From Topomyia yanbarensis (taxonomy: Eukaryota; Arthropoda; Insecta; Diptera; Culicidae), in contig NC_080671.1 in assembly GCF_030247195.1 (NCBI RefSeq), positions 197,704,676 to 197,768,675 on the forward strand: 64,000 nt of DNA, read 5' to 3'. Under the pieces are notes generated by a model. That model did not search any database and was not told the DNA's origin. It worked only from the letters and a program-made list of their open reading frames with translations. Positions 59,278 through 64,000 of this stretch are shown piece by piece. The number at the start of each line of letters is the position of its first letter. The stretch's first letter is position 1. The translations under genes were made by a program, and so were the position numbers.

Positions 59278-60983
59278 CAGCGGCTTTCAACCTTTTTCGT
59301 CCCGCGGACCCCTTTGTAATCACCCACGGTTGTTGCGGACCCCCACACTGCCGTTCTACGCATAATTGTCCCATGTTGCTTTTTGGTCATTTTCACTTTT
59401 TTTAACCAAACAGTACTTTTTGATGTATATTTTCAGAAAACACATCCAAATCATAAAGTTTGTTCGAAGACTTCGTGAAAAAATACCAAGTCTGTTTGTC
59501 CCATTGTTGATATTCTACGCATAATTGTCCCACTAACAAAAATCCCAAAAAAGTGCGCAATAAAAAAATAATTACGTAGCGTTTAGTTAAGAAGTACATT
59601 ACGCTAGATGTCGGGCACTGAAAAAATTGATGGAAAAATACAGGATCATTAAAAATGGCAGTGGCAATATTAATCACAGCAGTGAGAACAATCCTGTAAA
59701 GCTCTTCATAACTATCGTCGCTTGCATAACATGGCGAACGCATTGAGGATAATGAGCCTATTTTCGCAATGTTTCTATTATCACGCTACCCATTTGAAGC
59801 CGTTGGTTAGTGCAGCGTTTGCTATCTTTGTTCAACAAATTGGATCAAATGGTAAGGCGACAATTGGAGCACTCGATTGGAACTTTAGTTGCGATCAAAC
59901 ACTAGCATTTCATCGTTTTTAGGCCATTTGTGTTATTAGATTGGTTCTTAAGAACGAAGCAAGGTTGTGAATGCCAAATTAATGCACTCCATCGAGTGTA
60001 GGCAGAGTAATTAATGATCTTGTGAGGTACCCTTCTAAATAGTGTAAAAATAGGTACTTTACCCTATGTCCAATTTTGATAAAGCAACAAATCTCCCGAG
60101 TAACAGAAAAACTCACGACATACACTTTTGTAAAAAAAATGAGTTATGAGCATCATTTACAAAGATCGTTATGGGACTGATATGCGTAGAACTTTCCGGT
60201 TTCCGCTCGATTTCTCGGCATAACAGTCCCACTTAACATTTTTCTTAAAAACTAACGTTAATTGAATCTCTATAATAAAAAACTGGACTGATTATAATGA
60301 AAACGATTGCCATGAACGTAATTTTGGACAATAAAGCTTTATTTGTTACACCGTATTCCTCCAGATGGCTAATACAATTTTCATCTTCAATCGCGTTTTT
60401 CTCAGTTGCCAGTTTTGCAACATGGGACAATTGGGCGTAGAACGGCAGCACAGCTTTACATCCATTTTCTGTACTATCCAAATATTAGTTTGTCTGTTCC
60501 AAGAAAACTCCTTTCGAGATAAATTATCTTCTTCGCGGACCCCTGGTTACTACTTCACGGTCCCCTACGCTGCCCATAACAGCATAAGAGTCCCATGTTG
60601 AAAAACAGCAATCCGAGAAAAATGCTGTCCCATCCATTGAGCCAAATGGATGGGACAACCATGTTTTGGTATTTTTTTTATATTTTCTGAACAAACCCGG
60701 TAATCTTATTTGTGCAGTGTGATTCAGTGGTGATACAGAATACAATCCAACGGATTAGAAAAACTCTAGAAACGAATCCAATCGAACATTGCCTATCCTT
60801 ATAACATTGGACGTGTTGCCATACAATGCCGGGGCATACGTTGCCAAAAATGCTGTTTTTCTCCCCGCAGTTCTCTTACTAGTTTTTCTACAACGGATAA
60901 CTCATTTTCGGCAAAAATCCACATGGGACTCTTATGCGTTTATGGGCAGTACGGGTCTGCGGACCCCAGGTTGAGAGTCGCTG
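59278..60983. mobile_element. 1,706-bp non-autonomous hAT element
   Basis: Starts CAGCGGCTTTCAACCTTTTT and ends CAGGTTGAGAGTCGCTG, termini of the type known for hAT elements (CAGxGGTTCTCAACC). The flanks GTCTACAT (59269-59276) and GTCTACAG (60984-60991) form an 8-bp duplication with one mismatch, and one extra T lies at 59277. GCGGACCCC motifs sit just inside both ends. The interior has no transposase; repeated 'cataattgtcccac' and 'gtcccatg' motifs and a nested MITE are present. Confidence 0.8.
60756..60890. mobile_element. Nested relative of the 22358-22555 MITE
   Basis: Begins TAGAAAAACTCTAG and ends CTAGTTTTTCTA. The interior (CCTATCCTTATAACATTGGA, CGGGGCATACGTTGCC) is the reverse complement of part of 22380-22480. 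Located inside the hAT element, so younger than it. Confidence 0.75.
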
Positions 60984-60991
60984 GTCTACAG

Positions 60992-61504
60992 TCTTCTTCG
61001 ATACAGTACATTCGGGTGTATTGTAAACATGTTTAAGCTACTTTTAGCTTAGTAAATAGAATAGGTATGCAAGTATGCATGGCTATTTTTCTAGCAGTAA
61101 AATTAAATGGAAATGTCCGATTAAACTAGCAAGTTTATTCAAACTGAAACACTGCTAGAGTGTTTGCAATACCGGAGTATCGTAACACTAGCCATGTAAT
61201 GTTATGTATACTAAGAATCGGCGGCGAAATCTGCCGAAAAAGGACAAGTTTCGCTATGGAATGTAGTACCCTGTTTTGCATTGCTTATCGTATACATCTA
61301 GGGAAGGGATATGAATGACTTCTTTTCCATGGAATAAATTGGCAACATTTTCACTATTAAATAATATTTTCGATTAATTTGTAAACTATTCAACCCTCTT
61401 AGATGTTAATGCAGCGGTTTTCAACAGTTATACCTCATACATACTGACTGTTTTGACTGCCGCGGAGAATATCGAATGTTTCGCGTTCAGTGAAGCACCC
61501 TTGC
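60992..61504. other. Downstream region of the ATP synthase gamma gene
   Basis: AT-rich, no gene or recognisable repeat. The 3' UTR of the minus-strand gene should lie in the high-coordinate part. Confidence 0.5.
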
Positions 61505-62506
61505 TTAGTCCTTGCTCTCCAGAGCAGAAGCACCAGAAATAATTTCAATCAGCTCACGGGTAATGACAGCCTGTCTGGTTCTGTTGAACGTTAGAGTCAA
61601 TTTGTCAATCATTTCTCCAGCGTTCTTTGAGGCATTGTCCATAGCCGTCATACGGGATGACTGCTCAGAGCAAGCACCCTCTTTCATTGCGTAAAATAGC
61701 AGTGAAGCAAGCGAAAACTCCAGATAGTTTTGGATGACGTCGGAATCCAAGGAGTCGTAGACTGGCAGTTTCTCGGCACTCTCAACGGTCTTCAGGCTGA
61801 AAATGGGCATGTCAGCCACCGCGTACGATACGACCGACTTGAATTTATTGTAAATAATCTTTCCGTCGGTGTAATCGTATCCTAGATTTAGGATTGCATT
61901 GGTCAATTTGGCAGCATCAAGGAAAGTCGGTGGCAGACGGCCGATTTCATTACAGACCATTTCAATGTTCTTGCTGTACAGGCGCTGAAGGATAGCGCGC
62001 GATTTGTCACCTACACAAATGACCTTAATGTTAGGATCGTCAGCCAATTCACCACGGATGTGACGTGCAACGCCAGTGTGAACAGCGCCGCAAAGACCTG
62101 CAATAAAAATATTGCTAATCCGTATGCAACCGGGTAAACAAAATAATACCTCTATCCGAAGTGATAGCGATGTACAGCTTCTTCGGTTCTGCCTCCTTTA
62201 CGGCAACCTCTGCTTTTTCGTAGAACTGTTGAGCACCAATACCGTAAGGCCTGGCCTGCTTCAAATCACGTTCAGCACGCGAGTACCTGCGAGAAATTAC
62301 TCGTTTTATTATTCAGTTTGTCAAACTTTTCCTGGCACTCACTTCGCAGCGGAAACCATCTTCATAGACTGGGTAATCTTCTGGATGTTTTTGACTGACT
62401 TGAGGCGAATCGAAATGGCCTTTAATGTGGCCATTCCGCAATTCGGCTGAGCGGAACATACCGCTGTTGGCACTTGGCCAAAGATTGGAACCACCGATTT
62501 GAACAT
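61505..62506 (-). CDS. ATPsyn-gamma: Mitochondrial F1-ATP synthase gamma subunit
   Basis: Three coding exons in transcription order: 62506-62343, 62286-62150 and 62097-61505. All junctions are GT..AG and in phase, giving 297 aa, the normal size of the animal gamma subunit. Residues 1-25 are a basic/hydrophobic mitochondrial presequence ([16 protein letters not shown]). The two coiled-coil halves of the rotor shaft are clear: N-terminal [28 protein letters not shown] and C-terminal [20 protein letters not shown]...[18 protein letters not shown]. The central Rossmann-like part has [16 protein letters not shown]. The protein turns inside the alpha3beta3 head and couples proton flow to ATP synthesis in the mitochondrial matrix. 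An acceptor at 62518-62520 just before the ATG and a donor at 62722-62717 suggest a non-coding first exon near 62723-62840. No damage is seen. Confidence 0.96.
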
Positions 62507-62517
62507 TATGCGCCTTC

Positions 62518-62722
62518 CTGAAATAACATTCGAATCAGAATAAAATAACCTCCATATCATTACACAATCAAAGAACTATGCAAGCACTCGTGCTGGACCA
62601 AGTCGTACACCCGCGATAGAAAGTGTTATGTAAGTTCCGTTTTCTATGGTTATTCGCAATTTTGTTTTTCTAGTTGCACCAATAGATAAATCATTATCAG
62701 TAGTATGTAACACTAAAGCTAA
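62518..62722 (-). other. Probable 5' UTR intron of the ATP synthase gamma gene
   Basis: The minus strand has ACAG followed by GTTAGC at 62723/62722 and TTATTTCAG ending at 62518, 11 bases before the ATG. Splice-site shapes are good but there is no transcript evidence. Confidence 0.55.
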
Positions 62723-62879
62723 CCTGTACTACGGATGAAAGCCAGATCAGGAAATTACGAAAAAACGGATTGATTTTTCCGACCAGCCGAGACTTCTTAC
62801 GATCGATGTCTGCTGATGTCAAAAAAGATGGTCGCTCGCAAAGTCGACATCGAGCACATCGAGTCGTTTCGCAGGCAGG

Positions 62880-63010
62880 GTTGCCAAACAGAATTTCTTA
62901 ATATTGGTAGATTCACTAAACGTACCTGTAGGCCGTATTTTTGTTCCATAGATGTAGTGTTGACATAAAATTGTAAAATACTGAAACACGGAAACCAATG
63001 ACCCTTTGGT
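62880..63010. mobile_element. Decayed relative of the 57754 hAT MITE
   Basis: CAGGGTTGCCAAACAGAATT followed by TCTTAATATTGGTAG parallels the left end of the 57754 element; 'gtagtgttgacataaaatt' also matches its interior. The right end is missing. It lies just upstream of the likely first exon of the ATP synthase gamma gene. Confidence 0.65.
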
Positions 63011-64000
63011 GAAATTGAGAAAATCTTTTTCAATTAGGGGCCATACACTAATTACGTAAGGGCATATGGGGGAGGGGAAGTTTCAAAATATCTTACAAAT
63101 TCTTATCTGAGAGGGAGGGAGGGTTCTTCTTAAAAATACCAACAGTATCAAAACTTGCAGCAAATTGCAAACCTTATAAAAATACTATTTTCCCCGACGG
63201 AAACAATTTGTAGAGAGTTTTAAAATCCCGTGATGTTTCCCGCGGTTGGGTTTACACTTCAGGAAAACTGTAATTTTTGTGTAGACTCGTTTCCCGTCAC
63301 GGGATTTGAAATCCCGAGCTCCATTTAAAATACACAGGGACCAAAATCCCGTGACACGTTTTCCCAACTGTAAACTAGCCTTTACTTGGACAGAGGTGTG
63401 GCCCAACCAGCGAATCACGACTGTATCAGTGTATCATAAAGCATACATGACAAAATGAAATCAAAAAGAAAATTATTCTTTTCATAAGAAAAGAAACTCT
63501 TTTTTATTTGTGCCATGAACATTTTGTATACGAAACAATATAAGCACATATTGTACATTATGGTCAAGGAAAGGCGGACCTCGAATTGTATTTTGTAGCG
63601 ACAGAATATGATAGTTAAATTAGTTATGGAATTTTGTTGAATGTTGCCAACGTGAGGAGCGGCTTAATTGGGTCATTAAATGAGAAAAAAAGTCGTTTTT
63701 TTATTACTTACATCAATAAAGCTGATTTTCGTGATTGTAAAAATGTTTTTTTCCAACTCAGGAAACGTGAAAATAATATTAAAATTCAAAATAAAGAAAT
63801 ATGTTGACAGTCTGGATTTGACACTATTCAGCTTTTTGTTGGTGGCTGCGTTCCTAAATGCGCACCCCACTTTGACAAGTCGTCCGTCCAGTGTCAATTT
63901 TGACAAATGATCAGTGGGGTTGACATTTTGACAAGCCATCTGTTCAGCCTCAAGTTTCACAGCTCTCACATTACTACTCATTTTGGTTCTCTCAAACGTT
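63011..64000. repeat. Mixed repeat fragments to the window end
   Basis: 63034-63060 resembles the left end of the 26234 MITE (AGGGGCCATACACTAATTACG). 63189-63385 contains inverted 'tcccgtgacgggat'-like motifs around several ATCCCG repeats. 63389-63425 is an ACAGTCGTGATT-type terminus. 63669-63835 matches 27310-27500. No gene; the frames at 63676-63981 and 63680-63910 overlap in opposite directions in repeat sequence. Confidence 0.55.

Overview
The window looks like a piece of a repeat-rich insect genome, most likely a culicine mosquito (Aedes type). The three intact host genes are dipteran in sequence and have short spliced introns. Everything else is a dense mosaic of retrotransposons, TIR transposons, MITEs and microsatellites. 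The species call is inference; no ribosomal, mitochondrial or marker sequence is present to prove it.

Host genes: (1) Mat1, the RING-finger assembly subunit of the CDK-activating kinase/TFIIH (6397-7392, minus, 2 exons, 313 aa). (2) SelD/Sps1, the arginine-type selenophosphate-synthetase-like protein (49775-51170, plus, 2 exons, 398 aa). (3) the mitochondrial ATP synthase gamma subunit (61505-62506, minus, 3 coding exons, 297 aa). They are unrelated housekeeping genes with no sign of co-regulation. Mat1 has a hAT-type MITE about 100 bp upstream of its start codon, and the ATP synthase gene has a degraded relative of another MITE just upstream of its likely first exon.

Layout: 1-6.3 kb nested MITEs and foldback-like repeats; 6.4-7.4 kb Mat1; 7.5-8.2 kb a MITE expanded into an internal tandem array; 8.7-13.9 kb a 5,199-bp DNA transposon with a spliced transposase gene; 14.2-20.2 kb a full-length non-LTR retrotransposon; 20.4-22.6 kb tandem repeats and MITEs; 22.8-27.3 kb an inverted-repeat-bounded block carrying degraded fragments of three host genes (glycogen branching enzyme, a DnaJ protein, a CHCHD2-like protein); 27.9-33.9 kb a second, nearly identical retrotransposon; 34.4-48.1 kb a tandem duplication of a 4.14-kb unit, one copy of which received a second 5,199-bp transposon and the other a 171-bp MITE; 49.8-51.2 kb SelD; 51.2-61.4 kb degenerate retroposon repeats, a 1.9-kb foldback palindrome centred on about 105 TA repeats, and a 1.7-kb non-autonomous hAT element; 61.5-62.9 kb ATP synthase gamma; then more repeats.

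The most informative point is that the tandem duplication supplies empty sites for two insertions. The 5,199-bp transposon is flanked by the 8-bp duplication GCGCAATC, and the MITE by GGTCAGTC; the sister copies carry each octamer only once. That defines exact ends for both elements. I do not recognise the transposon's superfamily; its transposase model (six spliced exons, about 1,078 aa, BED-like zinc finger, DDE-like acidic residues) is the best candidate here for something undescribed.
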